Both the position numbers and the translations under genes were made by a program. A DNA stretch of 64,000 nucleotides from CAZBLK01 sp964492715 (GTDB taxonomy: Bacteria > Bacillota > Clostridia > Lachnospirales > WRBF01), in NCBI GenBank assembly GCA_964492715.1, contig CAZBLK010000006.1:1-64000 (forward strand). Reading direction: 5' to 3'. The notes below the pieces were generated by a model. It saw only the letters and a program-made list of their open reading frames with translations. It did no database searches and was not told where the DNA came from. Below are positions 32,564 to 41,400 of the stretch, piece by piece. Within the stretch, counting starts at the first letter, position 1. The number at the start of each line of letters is the position of its first letter.

Positions 32564-33988
32564 ATGAGCAACAATTCTTTACAAGTGACACTAACTGGCG
32601 GTACCAGTGTAGCACCAGGAGCAAGTGTACTGTTTAACAATACAATTTTTATGACAGGTGGAGTAAGCTACAATGCTGCAACAGGCACAGTGACAATCAA
32701 TGTTCCAGGGCAGTATGTTTTTAATTGGTGGATTGCCACAGAGAACACCGCTTCACCTACTGGCGTAAACTTCGCCATATCTTCGTCACAAGGTGACTTT
32801 GTGCAAGGCGATTCACCTGTAGTTTTAGGGGAAGTTTCTGGAATTGCGACTTTTAACGTTGTAACAGCTGGAACAACGGTTCAATTGGTAAATGCAACTG
32901 CAGATACTATCACTTATTCAACTATTGTTCCAGTACAAGGAAGCCTTATGGTTTTCCAAGCTGACCTTGGGCCAACAGGACCAACAGGGCCAACAGGACC
33001 AACAGGCGCAACTGGAGGAACAGGTGCAACAGGTGCAACAGGAGCAACAGGAGCAACAGGCGCAACTGGGGCAACGGGTACAACAGGGGCAACTGGCGCA
33101 ACAGGAGCAACAGGAACAACAGGTGCAACTGGCGCAACAGGTGCAAAAGGTGCAACGGGAGCAACTGGAGCGACAGGTGCAAAAGGAGCAACAGGTGCGA
33201 CAGGAGCAACAGGAACAACAGGAGCAACAGGCGCAACTGGAACAACAGGAGCAACTGGAGTGTCGGGAGCAACAGGAGCAACAGGAGCAACAGGAGCAAC
33301 AGGAGCAACAGGTGCGACAGGAGCAACAGGTGCAGCAGGAGCAGCAGGTGCGACAGGAGCAACAGGTGCAACTGGAACAGCAGGTGCAACAGGCGCAACA
33401 GGTGCAACTGGCGCCGTAGGTGCGACAGGAGCAACGGGTGTTACTGGCACAACTGGAGCTGCAGGCCCAGCAGGAGCAGCAGGAGCAACAGGAGCAACAG
33501 GAGCAACAGGGGCAACAGGTGAAACAGGGTTAACAGGAGCAACAGGTGACACAGGCCCAGCTGGCCCAGCCTTTGACTCGTTCTTAAATGCGTTTAAAAC
33601 AACTGACCAAACAGCAATTCCTGTTGGAGGTATCATTACTTTAGACACTGTAAATATAACAGGAACAGACCTTAGTTATGATGCAGGAACTGGGTTATTT
33701 ACAATCCTTACATCAGGCACTTATGTAATTTATTGGAAGTTTTCTGTTACACCTGTACTTGGAACAACAGGGCTTGAAGTAGACATGAATCTTTTCCCAG
33801 GTGCGATATTTGTAGACGGAATTTCTGTTGCATCTACAATTGATATGCTTGTAGGCACAATTACTGTTTATGCTGCTACAGCAGGAGACACATTTGGGTT
33901 TATCAACGGTTCAAACGGACCTATTGACATAGTTACTTCGCCAGCTCCTGGGCCAATTGGCAACGTTTCAGTTTACAGAATTGCTTAG
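32564..33988 (+). CDS. Collagen-like protein with globular domains at both ends
   Basis: 474 residues. Residues about 1-135 form a beta-rich domain (FNNTIFMTGGVSYNAATGTV, GQYVFNWWIAT). Then 67 uninterrupted Gly-X-Y triplets (32969-33571), mainly Gly-Ala-Thr, form a collagen-like rod. The last 130 residues are a second beta domain of the same style (LSYDAGTGLFTI, GTYVIYWKFSV). Both look like C1q/TNF-like jelly rolls as at the BclA C-terminus. No signal peptide is present, which fits an exosporium or spore-surface protein made in the mother cell. GGGTGG precedes the ATG. Thr-rich triplets are likely glycosylation sites (inference). Confidence 0.9.
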   Translation: MSNNSLQVTLTGGTSVAPGASVLFNNTIFMTGGVSYNAATGTVTINVPGQYVFNWWIATENTASPTGVNFAISSSQGDFVQGDSPVVLGEVSGIATFNVVTAGTTVQLVNATADTITYSTIVPVQGSLMVFQADLGPTGPTGPTGPTGATGGTGATGATGATGATGATGATGTTGATGATGATGTTGATGATGAKGATGATGATGAKGATGATGATGTTGATGATGTTGATGVSGATGATGATGATGATGATGATGAAGAAGATGATGATGTAGATGATGATGAVGATGATGVTGTTGAAGPAGAAGATGATGATGATGETGLTGATGDTGPAGPAFDSFLNAFKTTDQTAIPVGGIITLDTVNITGTDLSYDAGTGLFTILTSGTYVIYWKFSVTPVLGTTGLEVDMNLFPGAIFVDGISVASTIDMLVGTITVYAATAGDTFGFINGSNGPIDIVTSPAPGPIGNVSVYRIA

Positions 33989-34025
33989 ATTATAATCATT
34001 TATAAATTGCTATATAAGCACGTTG

Positions 34026-34056
34026 TCAGCTATGTTAACACATAGCTGATTTTTTT
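34026..34056 (+). terminator. Terminator of collagen-like gene
   Basis: TCAGCTATGT-taac-ACATAGCTGA followed by TTTTTTT. Confidence 0.88.
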
Positions 34057-34120
34057 AACCAGTAAAATGCCAAATACACGTTATGCTGCTTTATTTTTTG
34101 CCGCACAGTAAAGAAGCTGT

Positions 34121-34287
34121 TTAGAGCCTTCAGAATCTCCATTATTTACATTTTTGGCTAATTTTCCGTTCTGCATCGTCAGTGCCTCCTAGCATTATTC
34201 TGCGAATATGCGTCGTCGGCACTTCCTTGCAGAACAAAAAATTATCTCAAAAATGCTTCAAAAGCGAGATTCTGAACAGGCTCTTAA
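34121..34287. repeat. Inverted-repeat element with TTARAGCCT ends
   Basis: Left end TTAGAGCCTTCAGAATCTC and right end GAGATTCTGAACAGGCTCTTAA are imperfect inverted repeats of about 20 bases. An inner stem GTTCTGCA...CAGTGCC pairs with GGCACT...TGCAGAAC. The roughly 167-base size and absence of a gene suggest a MITE-like element; the short copy at 20176 has related ends. Confidence 0.65.
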
Positions 34288-34402
34288 AATAAACACTTTA
34301 CAATAATTTTTATGCAAAGTAAAATAATTAATATTTGCTTAGGAATAACAAACAATAAAAATTAACGTATAATTCAAGGAGTATTTAATTGGAGGAATAA
34401 AA

Positions 34403-35758
34403 TTGAGAAAGATAACACTTATATTAGCTTTAATGTTTATAACCTTTACGTTAACGTCGTGCAGCCAAAAACCAACACAGGCTCAAAATGGACAACAAAT
34501 AGAAACAGAAAAATTAGAACTAGACAAAGAACAAGAAGAACAAACACCAATGCCTACACCAGAGCCTACGCCACCCCCTGTAAGCCTTACTTTTTGGAAT
34601 TATTCAAACTGGCAATTGGCAGAAGAAGGACACGAGCAAGCTTTAGTTGAAGCATTTAAAGAAATATTCCCAAATGTTTCCATCGAAATTCAAACGCTAA
34701 CACGTGAAACAGGCGCAGAAAAACTTGCAAAAGCAATATCTGAGGGCACCCTGCCTGACATAATTTACGACACGCCTCCGCACATAATGAGCTTAGCAAA
34801 CGAAGGAGCTTTGGCAAGCCTCAACGATTTGTTTACAGAAGATTACGTAAGCCAAGTTCCAAAGCCTGTGCTAAACGCAAGCAAAATAAACGACGGCTAC
34901 TTTTTGTATGCGGCGCACACAGCACCGTACCTTATGGCTTTCAACAAAGAAATGTTAGAAAAGCATGGACTGCTAAACATGCTTAATCTTGAGGGTGACA
35001 GGCGTTGGACTGTGGAGCAGTACGAAGCACTTTTAAAGGCTCTAAAAGAAAAAGGGGAAAAGGGTGCAGTGTTTTACTACAAGTCGCAAGTTGGCGACCA
35101 AGGAACGAGAGGGTTTTTGGCAAGCTTATTTGGTAGTTCTTTTGTGAATAACGAAATAACTTCTTACACCATAGGAAACGAAAACGGCGTTAAAGCGTTG
35201 GAATGGACAAAGAAAATGGTAGGTGAAGGGCTTCTTTTAAACGGTGACACTTATGACGGCATTTCTGCAACCGAGGCGTTTAATTTAGGAACGGTTTCAC
35301 ACACAATTTATTACAACAGTTATATGGCATTAACAACGGAAAGGGCGGAAAACTTTACCCCAATTTTAGTTCCGTATCCAAGCCCTAATGAACCTTTGCT
35401 AGAGCCTATAATTGGCGGATATGCTGTTTTTAACAATAGCGACCCAGCTAAAATTGCAATGGCAAAAGAATTTATAAAGTTTTGTGTAACAGACCCTGTG
35501 TGGGGAAGCAAAAACGCAAAGGCTACAGGGTATGCTTCGGCAGTTGCAAAAATAAATTCAGAAAGTTTAAGCGAATATCAAGCTTTGTCGGCACAGCTTG
35601 TAAAGTTTTACGCACCATATTATGCTACAGCAAAGGGTTTTTCTGCAATGCGCCCATTTTGGTTTATAACTTTACAGGAAGTTTTTTCAGGCAAAAAACC
35701 GTCGGCAGAAGAAGCGCTTGTTTACTTTCAGCAAAAAGCAAACGAAACTTTAAAATAA
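34403..35758 (+). CDS. ABC transporter sugar-binding lipoprotein, orphan
   Basis: 451 residues from a TTG start with GGAGG 7 bases upstream. The signal sequence ends in the lipobox LTSC (Cys20), followed by a Gln/Glu/Pro-rich linker to about residue 55. The remainder is a family 1 solute-binding protein (VSLTFWNYSNWQ, VEAFKEIFPNVSIEI, IIGGYAVFNNS). It would capture an oligosaccharide or polyol outside the cell. No permease or ATPase genes are next to it, so its transporter must be encoded elsewhere. Confidence 0.9.
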   Translation: MRKITLILALMFITFTLTSCSQKPTQAQNGQQIETEKLELDKEQEEQTPMPTPEPTPPPVSLTFWNYSNWQLAEEGHEQALVEAFKEIFPNVSIEIQTLTRETGAEKLAKAISEGTLPDIIYDTPPHIMSLANEGALASLNDLFTEDYVSQVPKPVLNASKINDGYFLYAAHTAPYLMAFNKEMLEKHGLLNMLNLEGDRRWTVEQYEALLKALKEKGEKGAVFYYKSQVGDQGTRGFLASLFGSSFVNNEITSYTIGNENGVKALEWTKKMVGEGLLLNGDTYDGISATEAFNLGTVSHTIYYNSYMALTTERAENFTPILVPYPSPNEPLLEPIIGGYAVFNNSDPAKIAMAKEFIKFCVTDPVWGSKNAKATGYASAVAKINSESLSEYQALSAQLVKFYAPYYATAKGFSAMRPFWFITLQEVFSGKKPSAEEALVYFQQKANETLK

Positions 35759-35770
35759 TTTTGAAATACA

Positions 35771-35873
35771 AGCTAATCAAGAGTTGAATTGAAATCACTT
35801 AAAAGCAAACTCCTGCAAGTGGTTTGCCAATTAAGCCAATATTTCACATATGTTTTTCAACTCTTGATTTGCG
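35771..35873. repeat. Nested inverted repeat AATCAAGAGTTGAA
   Basis: AATCAAGAGTTGAA (35775-35788) and its complement (35857-35870) enclose a second hairpin GCAAAC...GTTTGC. Its right end, read in reverse, matches a sequence near 18505, so this is a dispersed element. Confidence 0.65.
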
Positions 35874-35929
35874 TATTTTAAAAGTAGTTATCTGACTTCT
35901 AGCTTATGCTTACTGCTTAGTGCACAAAT

Positions 35930-37000
35930 CTATGGCTGTTCCCTTCCGCCGCCGATTGGGAAAATTTTGTTCCACGTTTGCCGCCCGACAATTCCGTCTG
36001 GAGCAAGCCCATTTTCGTACTGAAACTGTTTTACAGCGTTTTCTGTTCCGCTGCCAAACCTTCCGTCTATAGTTCCTACGTTATAAAGCTTTGAGGTAAG
36101 TTTTTGCTGCATGTAGCGTACATATTTATTTCTTGCGCCTTTTTTGGACAACGGCTGTGACTTGTTAAAGTCCATAAGTTTAGTCCATGTTTGCCGCCCA
36201 ACAATGCCATCTGCCGCAAGGTTTAAGTCGGCTTGAAGCTGCTTTACTGCATTTTGCGTGTTAGGGCCAAAAACTCCGTCAAAGCCCCCTGGGTTGTACC
36301 CCTCATTATAAAGCCTGTATTGCAAAAACCGAACGTTGTTTCCCCTGTCGCCCAGCCTTAGTGTAGGCATGTTTTCGCCATTTGTCGGAGCAGTGTATTG
36401 AACGTTAAAAAAGCGGCAAACAGCTTTGCACGTTGCTTCGGCTACTTCTCTTTGAAAGTCGGGGTCTACCATTATTTTTGCGTCTTCAAAGTTTGTCATA
36501 TACCCCGCTTCAATTAAAGATGAAACGCAATTTACAGACGACAACACCCCAATGTCAAGCGTGCCTACTTGCCGTGCCCTAGTTTCCAACGCTTGCGAAA
36601 GCTCATCAAAAATTAGCTGTGAAAGAACTTTGCTTCTTTCTACATATGGGTTTTTAACAGAATAATAAACTTCAAAACCGCTTACTTGGTTAAACGATTG
36701 CCCTGTTCCGAATGCGTTGTAGGCATAAGTTACAAGCGCCGACAAGTTTTGGCGTTTTATCCGTGTTACACGCTCGCTAATTGAAACGTCAGTTAATTCC
36801 GGCTTTACATCATACACCCTAAAGCCAACCCTTACACATGCTTCAAGAAAAAAATATTTTGCTCCTCTGTTAAATTCATTTTCGTAGAAAGGTCTGTTTA
36901 GATACGGCATAATTGGAGTTCGTTTTCCTGCTGTTGGCGGATTTACGCCATGTTCATCGTTTCCCCCTATAAGGTAGTTGCTTGCATTGTTGTATGGCAT
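35930..37000 (-). CDS. Amidase_3-like protein with two PG-binding domains
   Basis: 356 residues. The N-terminal 210 residues resemble a GKRSP-type Amidase_3 domain (DEHGVNPPTAGKRTP, a Glu in FYENEFNRGA, the late Glu in SLIEAGYMTNFEDA). The middle zinc His motif (usually SIHANA) reads TYAYNA, so one ligand appears lost. Two C-terminal PG_binding_1 repeats follow (LRLGDRGNNVRFLQYRL with DGVFGPNTQNAVKQLQ, and VRYMQQKL with DGRFGSGTENAVKQFQ). There is no signal peptide. It is probably a wall- or cortex-binding protein with uncertain hydrolase activity. Confidence 0.82.
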   Translation of the reverse strand: MPYNNASNYLIGGNDEHGVNPPTAGKRTPIMPYLNRPFYENEFNRGAKYFFLEACVRVGFRVYDVKPELTDVSISERVTRIKRQNLSALVTYAYNAFGTGQSFNQVSGFEVYYSVKNPYVERSKVLSQLIFDELSQALETRARQVGTLDIGVLSSVNCVSSLIEAGYMTNFEDAKIMVDPDFQREVAEATCKAVCRFFNVQYTAPTNGENMPTLRLGDRGNNVRFLQYRLYNEGYNPGGFDGVFGPNTQNAVKQLQADLNLAADGIVGRQTWTKLMDFNKSQPLSKKGARNKYVRYMQQKLTSKLYNVGTIDGRFGSGTENAVKQFQYENGLAPDGIVGRQTWNKIFPIGGGREQP

Positions 37001-37082
37001 ACTAAAACCTCCGTTTGTTAACTTTTTAAAGGCAAGTCAAGACAGATTTTTAATATTATATTCGGAAGTTTAAACTTGTGTT

Positions 37083-37311
37083 AATAGCAATTCCGCTTTT
37101 AATCGATATTGTCTAGGGTGTATCCGATAATTATAAGTTTTGCACAAATCGAGCAGTTTTTTTGTCTGACGAGGCAGAATTTCGCAGGCATAACTAGAAG
37201 TTAGACAAGAAATTCTAACGAAGTCAGGCGGAAAAACTGCCGATTTTGTGCAAATTTTATTTGTCGGATAGACCCTAGTCAAAACGCCAACCGGCTAGGC
37301 TTTTGGCTTCT
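37083..37311. repeat. TAGCAATT element interrupted by another element
   Basis: TAGCAATTCCGCTTTTAATCGATATTGTC (37084-37113) and GTCAAAACGCCAACCGGCTAGG (from 37278) match the left half and middle of the element at 22553. Between them lies the 160-base element at 37116-37275. The right end is lost. Confidence 0.75.
37116..37275. repeat. 160-bp MITE-like element with TA flanks, nested
   Basis: Terminal inverted repeats GGGTGTATCCGATAA (left) and, read in reverse, GGGTCTATCCGACAA (right), flanked on both sides by TA. The interior folds back and shares the TAACGAAGTnnGGCGGAAAA core with the element at 60027. TA target duplication is typical of IS630/Tc1-mariner-type mobility. Confidence 0.75.
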
Positions 37312-37344
37312 AAAACTTTATGAAACGTAAGTAAAGCGCAGCTT

Positions 37345-38019
37345 TTATTTGCCAAGTAAGTTGTTGCCTATATAATTTTCAGGAACTTGACCGCTGAACA
37401 CTGTGTTAACAAGCGAAACTTTTCTGTTCATCTTAACATCACCCTCTTGGGTTGGGTTTATAACACGTATTGACGTGTCAACAAGAAGCCAGACTTGAAA
37501 GTTAATTTGGTTAATGCCAACAGACTCAAACGACGACTCATAATCGACAGTGGCACTTCCCATTGGTTTAATAGAAATTGAGACAGAAGGGCCAATGTTA
37601 GCAAGTGCATCAATGCCTAAAAACGAGCCAACAGGCACATATACGTCGTCGGCGTCCATGGTGCCAAGCATGAGGGAAATTTCCTCAGCAATCTTTGAAC
37701 AAATGTCGTTTACTAAAAGTGTATTAACGGTTAAAGAAGTAATTCTGCCACTTACATCTTCTTCTTTAATATAAAAGCTTGCCGCTTCAACCTCTGTTTC
37801 TTTTACTACAAGTTCTATTGACTTGTTTATAGCTGTATTTACTTTGTTTTTAAGCTCAATGTCATAGCTTGCCAAAACCATTGGCATTAAAAGTTTATCA
37901 ATGTTATAAATTATGTATATTGTTGAAAAAATAACTACGGTAAACAAAAAGAAAACAACAGTTTTAAAGCCGCCACGTTTTTTTGGTAAGCGCAGCCTTT
38001 TTCCATACATTGTCCGCAT
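37345..38019 (-). CDS. yunB: Sporulation protein YunB
   Basis: 224 residues. One membrane segment (about residues 18-40) is followed by the YunB domain: ASYDIELKNKVNTAINKSI, SLTVNTLLVNDICSKIAEEI, PVGSFLGIDALANIGP and SIKPMGSATVDYESSFESVGINQ. In Bacillus, yunB is a SigE-controlled sporulation gene. The ATG at 38019 follows GGTGGTGAT; an earlier frame start at 38052 has no site. Confidence 0.93.
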   Translation of the reverse strand: MRTMYGKRLRLPKKRGGFKTVVFFLFTVVIFSTIYIIYNIDKLLMPMVLASYDIELKNKVNTAINKSIELVVKETEVEAASFYIKEEDVSGRITSLTVNTLLVNDICSKIAEEISLMLGTMDADDVYVPVGSFLGIDALANIGPSVSISIKPMGSATVDYESSFESVGINQINFQVWLLVDTSIRVINPTQEGDVKMNRKVSLVNTVFSGQVPENYIGNNLLGK

Positions 38020-38116
38020 AAAATCACCACCACTACAATAATATAAAAACAATTTGCTTTATATGAAAAATTAATTGACAACAAATCATTACCATTGTAA
38101 AATATATAAATATTTT

Positions 38117-38189
38117 GCACCCTTAGCTCAGTGGATAGAGCGTTCGGCTCCGGACCGAAAGGCCGCAAGTTCGACTCTTGTAGGGTGCA
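38117..38189 (+). tRNA. tRNA-Arg (anticodon CCG)
   Basis: A full cloverleaf: acceptor GCACCCT/AGGGTGC, D-stem GCTC/GAGC, anticodon stem TTCGG/CCGAA around CTCCGGA (anticodon CCG, reads CGG), T-arm GCAAG-TTCGACT-CTTGT, discriminator A. CCA is not encoded. Confidence 0.96.
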
Positions 38190-38198
38190 GTAAAATAA

Positions 38199-38266
38199 AA
38201 GTTTGCATAATCTTGTAAGGGTTTTGAAGATATTTTAAAATCCTTGTTTTTTTGTGCAAACTTTAA
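38199..38266 (+). terminator. Extended hairpin after tRNA-Arg
   Basis: AAAGTTTGCA pairs with TGCAAACTTT, and inside AAGGgTTTT pairs with AAAAtCCTT. A T run (GTTTTTTTG) lies within the descending arm. It probably ends the tRNA transcript. Confidence 0.55.
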
Positions 38267-38643
38267 AAATTAATATTGCATAATAACATCAAATGTTAAG
38301 AAAAAAACCTTTGTGTATTTAGTAACTTTCTGATATAATTAACAATATAAATATAACTACAAATGAATATGTTGATTATATTACACAATTTTAGTAGAAA
38401 TTTATATTTATTCTAGTGCAGTTATAACAATGCTTTAGAGTGTTGTTTAGCATGGGGGTGTAACTGGCAAAAAATGCAATTAAATAAACAACTAACTTTA
38501 AATCTGACGTGTGCTTAAATTTTTTATTGCGACAATCAGCTTTTGCATACTTTTAGTGTATAAAAGTTTTTGACAAAATGTGCAAATTACTTAAATATTT
38601 CAACGCTTATTAAACCGTTCAATATTTACATCAAAAGCTATAA
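38267..38643. other. Leader region of the chemoreceptor gene
   Basis: About 380 AT-rich bases. A GEMM-type cyclic di-GMP riboswitch was looked for and not seen. TTGACAAAATG occurs at 38571 but is too close to the start to be the only promoter. No gene is apparent. Confidence 0.4.
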
Positions 38644-38659
38644 AAGCGGAGGGGAAAAA

Positions 38660-41161
38660 ATGAAGAAAAGTATTAAAACCAGAATATTAGTTATTGTTTG
38701 TTTATTAGTTACACTATCGCTTCTTTCAGTTGGCGCAACAGTTGCATATCTAATGTATAAAAACTCTTTTGAAACCCTTAACAAAACAATGTCGGAAACA
38801 GCACTGACTTCCGCAGACCTCGTAGTTAGTTCTTTAGAAAATTTTAAAGCCGTTGCCGCTGAAACTGGCGCATTAACAAGGTTGTCAAACCCAGAAATTG
38901 CATTAGAGGATAAGCGTAAAATTATAAATGATAAAGTTGCTCAATATAATTTCCTCTTTGGGAATGTTGTAGACATATCAGGAAAAGGTATTTTAAGCGA
39001 AGTTGATGTGTCTGACAGAGATTATTTTAAAAAGGCTTTAAGTGGTGAAACCTCTATATCCGACGTTTTGATGAGCAGAAGTTTGAATAAATACGTAATA
39101 ACGGTAGCTGCACCGCTTTGGGAAGGCGGAAAATATAACACAAAAGTAGTTGGAGCTATTTACTTTCTTGTTGACGCCAAAATATTGTCGGAAATTACAA
39201 ACCACATTACTGTCGGGGAAACAGGCGTAGTATACATGCTTGATAAGGACGGCTATACGATAGCTTCGTACAACCCAGATGCTTTAATCAACAGAGAAAA
39301 CACAATTGTCGACTCGCAAACAAACAAAGAACTAGAAGCTTGTGCCGAAGTGGAAAAGAAAATGATTGCTGGGCAAGCTGGGTTTGGTAAATATAGGTAT
39401 GGCGGAACAAACTACTTGCAGTCATACGCACCTCTAAGCATTAACAATTGGAGCATTGCGCTTGCAGTTGATGAAAAAGAGTATATTCAAAGCACAATAA
39501 ATGCAATAATAATTGCTGTTATCATTATAGTAATTGCAGTAATTATTGGAATTGTAGTTTCAATTTTGCTTGCAAACGCAATTACAAACCCAGTTAGAGA
39601 AATTGAAGGTGTTGCAAGAAACTTGGCGCAAGGTAAAATAAGCTCTAATGTTAAGCACAAAAGTGATGATGAAGTGGGGCAACTTGCAAATTCAGTTGTT
39701 ATTGTAAGCACTACAATTTCTTCTCTTGTTGACAACATAAACAAGCTTGTTGTTGACTACAACAAAGGAAACATTGATGCACGCATAGACGAAAGCTTGT
39801 TTGAAGGTGAGTACAAGACGCTTTCTTCAGGCATTAACTCAATTGTTGATTCGGCAGTGAACGACACACTAGAAATAATAAAAGCTTTTGGACAATTGGG
39901 CAGTGGAAGTTTTGACACTACTATTAAAAACTTTCCAGGGAAAAAAGCTATAGCAAATGAAAAGTTTAATGAATTAAAACAAACTATTAACAGCTTAGAC
40001 AAAGACCTTTCTGTACTTATAGAAAATGCTATACAAGGAAAACTAGACAGCAGAGTTAATTCTGGCTCGTACAGCGGCGGCTGGAACAAAATTACTATTG
40101 GGCTTAACAACTTACTTACATCTGTACATAACCCAATTCAAGAAGTAAACGACATTTTAACACAATTGTCAAAAGGGAATTTTGACGTTCACATAAACAA
40201 AAATTTTAAAGGCAGCTTTGCTGAAATGATGGTTTCGCTAGACACAATGGTTAAAGCTATCGGCTCTTACATTGAGGAAATTACTGATATACTTGCAAAA
40301 ATAGCCGAGGGTGATTTAAGAAACAATATTTCAAGAGATTACGTAGGGAAATTTGGGCTTATTAAGGAGTCTATTAACAACATTGGCAGCACATTAAGAA
40401 GCACAATTTCAGAAATAAAAGTATCTTCAAGCAACGTGCTTATTGGGGCAAAGCAAATTTCACAATCGTCTATGGACTTGGCAAACGGCGCAAGCACACA
40501 AGCAAGCTCTTTGCAGGAATTGAACGCTTCTATTACGACAATAAATGACAAAACGCAAATTTCCGCCGTTGAAGCAAAGGCTGCAAACGAATTGTCGAGT
40601 AAGTCTATGCTAAGTGCAAAAGATGGAAACGGCGAAATGATAAAAATGCTTGACTCAATGAATGATATAAAGGAAGCGTCTAATAACATTTCAAAAATTA
40701 TTAAAGTTATTGACGACATAGCTTTTCAAACAAACCTTTTGGCACTTAATGCTGCTGTTGAAGCGGCACGTGCAGGTGAACACGGCAAAGGCTTTGCAGT
40801 TGTTGCAGAGGAAGTGCGCTCTCTTGCTGGAAGAAGTTTGAAGGCAGCAAAAGACACTTCAAACTTAATTGAAGACACTATAACTAAAATAAACGAAGGC
40901 ACAAGCACAGCACAGCAAACGGCAGATTCGCTTAAAAAAATAATTTCGGACACAAACTCAGTTTCAGAAATTATTGACAGAATATATTACTCAGCAAATG
41001 AACAAGCCGAAGGTATTTCGCAAATTACAGTTGGTATAAACCAAATTTCTGATGTTGTCCAAAGAAACTCGGCAACTTCTGAAGAAACGGCTTCTGCCGC
41101 AGAAGAATTGAACAGCCAGTCTGAATTGCTTGCGCAGATGGTTGCTAATTTTAAAATTTAG
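38660..41161 (+). CDS. Methyl-accepting chemotaxis protein, large, Cache-type
   Basis: 833 residues from the ATG at 38660 (GGAGGGG upstream; the frame open from 38570 is longer but lacks a site). Membrane segments lie near residues 8-32 and 280-305. Between them is a dCache-like sensor (SEVDVSDRDYFKKALSGE, then VVYMLDKDGYTIASYN). A HAMP domain follows, then an unusually long linker of HAMP-like repeats (LSSGINSIVDSAVNDTLE, GGWNKITIGLNNLL), and the signalling hairpin with IDDIAFQTNLLALNAAVEAA and GKGFAVVAEEVRSLA. It senses a small outside ligand. The orphan cheB at 3897 could act on it. Confidence 0.93.
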   Translation: MKKSIKTRILVIVCLLVTLSLLSVGATVAYLMYKNSFETLNKTMSETALTSADLVVSSLENFKAVAAETGALTRLSNPEIALEDKRKIINDKVAQYNFLFGNVVDISGKGILSEVDVSDRDYFKKALSGETSISDVLMSRSLNKYVITVAAPLWEGGKYNTKVVGAIYFLVDAKILSEITNHITVGETGVVYMLDKDGYTIASYNPDALINRENTIVDSQTNKELEACAEVEKKMIAGQAGFGKYRYGGTNYLQSYAPLSINNWSIALAVDEKEYIQSTINAIIIAVIIIVIAVIIGIVVSILLANAITNPVREIEGVARNLAQGKISSNVKHKSDDEVGQLANSVVIVSTTISSLVDNINKLVVDYNKGNIDARIDESLFEGEYKTLSSGINSIVDSAVNDTLEIIKAFGQLGSGSFDTTIKNFPGKKAIANEKFNELKQTINSLDKDLSVLIENAIQGKLDSRVNSGSYSGGWNKITIGLNNLLTSVHNPIQEVNDILTQLSKGNFDVHINKNFKGSFAEMMVSLDTMVKAIGSYIEEITDILAKIAEGDLRNNISRDYVGKFGLIKESINNIGSTLRSTISEIKVSSSNVLIGAKQISQSSMDLANGASTQASSLQELNASITTINDKTQISAVEAKAANELSSKSMLSAKDGNGEMIKMLDSMNDIKEASNNISKIIKVIDDIAFQTNLLALNAAVEAARAGEHGKGFAVVAEEVRSLAGRSLKAAKDTSNLIEDTITKINEGTSTAQQTADSLKKIISDTNSVSEIIDRIYYSANEQAEGISQITVGINQISDVVQRNSATSEETASAAEELNSQSELLAQMVANFKI

Positions 41162-41172
41162 TTTCATGCTTG

Positions 41173-41216
41173 AAAGGGTTTGTGCAAGCTTGCTTTTGGT
41201 TGCACAGCCCTTTTAT
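41173..41216 (+). terminator. Terminator of the chemoreceptor gene
   Basis: AAAGGGTTTGTGCAA pairs imperfectly with TTGCACAGCCCTTTT. Confidence 0.7.
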
Positions 41217-41318
41217 GTTTTGGGTTTCGTAGTTTGCAAACCATGTTATACAATGTTATAATGTTTTATATATTTAAAAGCCACAAGTTAAAAATTTGTA
41301 TGGAAATCTTTTGAAAAT

Positions 41319-41374
41319 GGGGTCAAGGGGCAAGCCCCTTGCGGGGTTTTAGGGGAAGCACCCCTAAGGTCTTA
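41319..41374. repeat. GC-rich double-hairpin repeat
   Basis: AAGGGGcaAGCCCCTT, linker GCGGGGTTTT, AGGGGAagCACCCCT and AAGGTCTT. It lies directly upstream of the SLH-GH18 gene. Confidence 0.85.
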
Positions 41375-41400
41375 ATTTTTTTATAATTAGGAGAATAAAA

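Noticed and set aside
32914..33648. Long Ala/Pro/Val-rich frame on the minus strand (and Gln- and Leu-rich frames in other phases) across the collagen region
   Set aside because: All arise from the nine-base GGNGCNACN-type repeat, which leaves several frames open. No ribosome site or start is present; the plus-strand Gly-X-Y frame has both and matches a known fold.
37070..37282. 70-residue minus-strand frame
   Set aside because: It translates the nested repeat elements; content and lack of a start site indicate non-coding DNA.
38267..38643. Possible cyclic di-GMP riboswitch before the chemoreceptor
   Set aside because: The GEMM core sequences and tetraloop-receptor pattern were not found in this leader.
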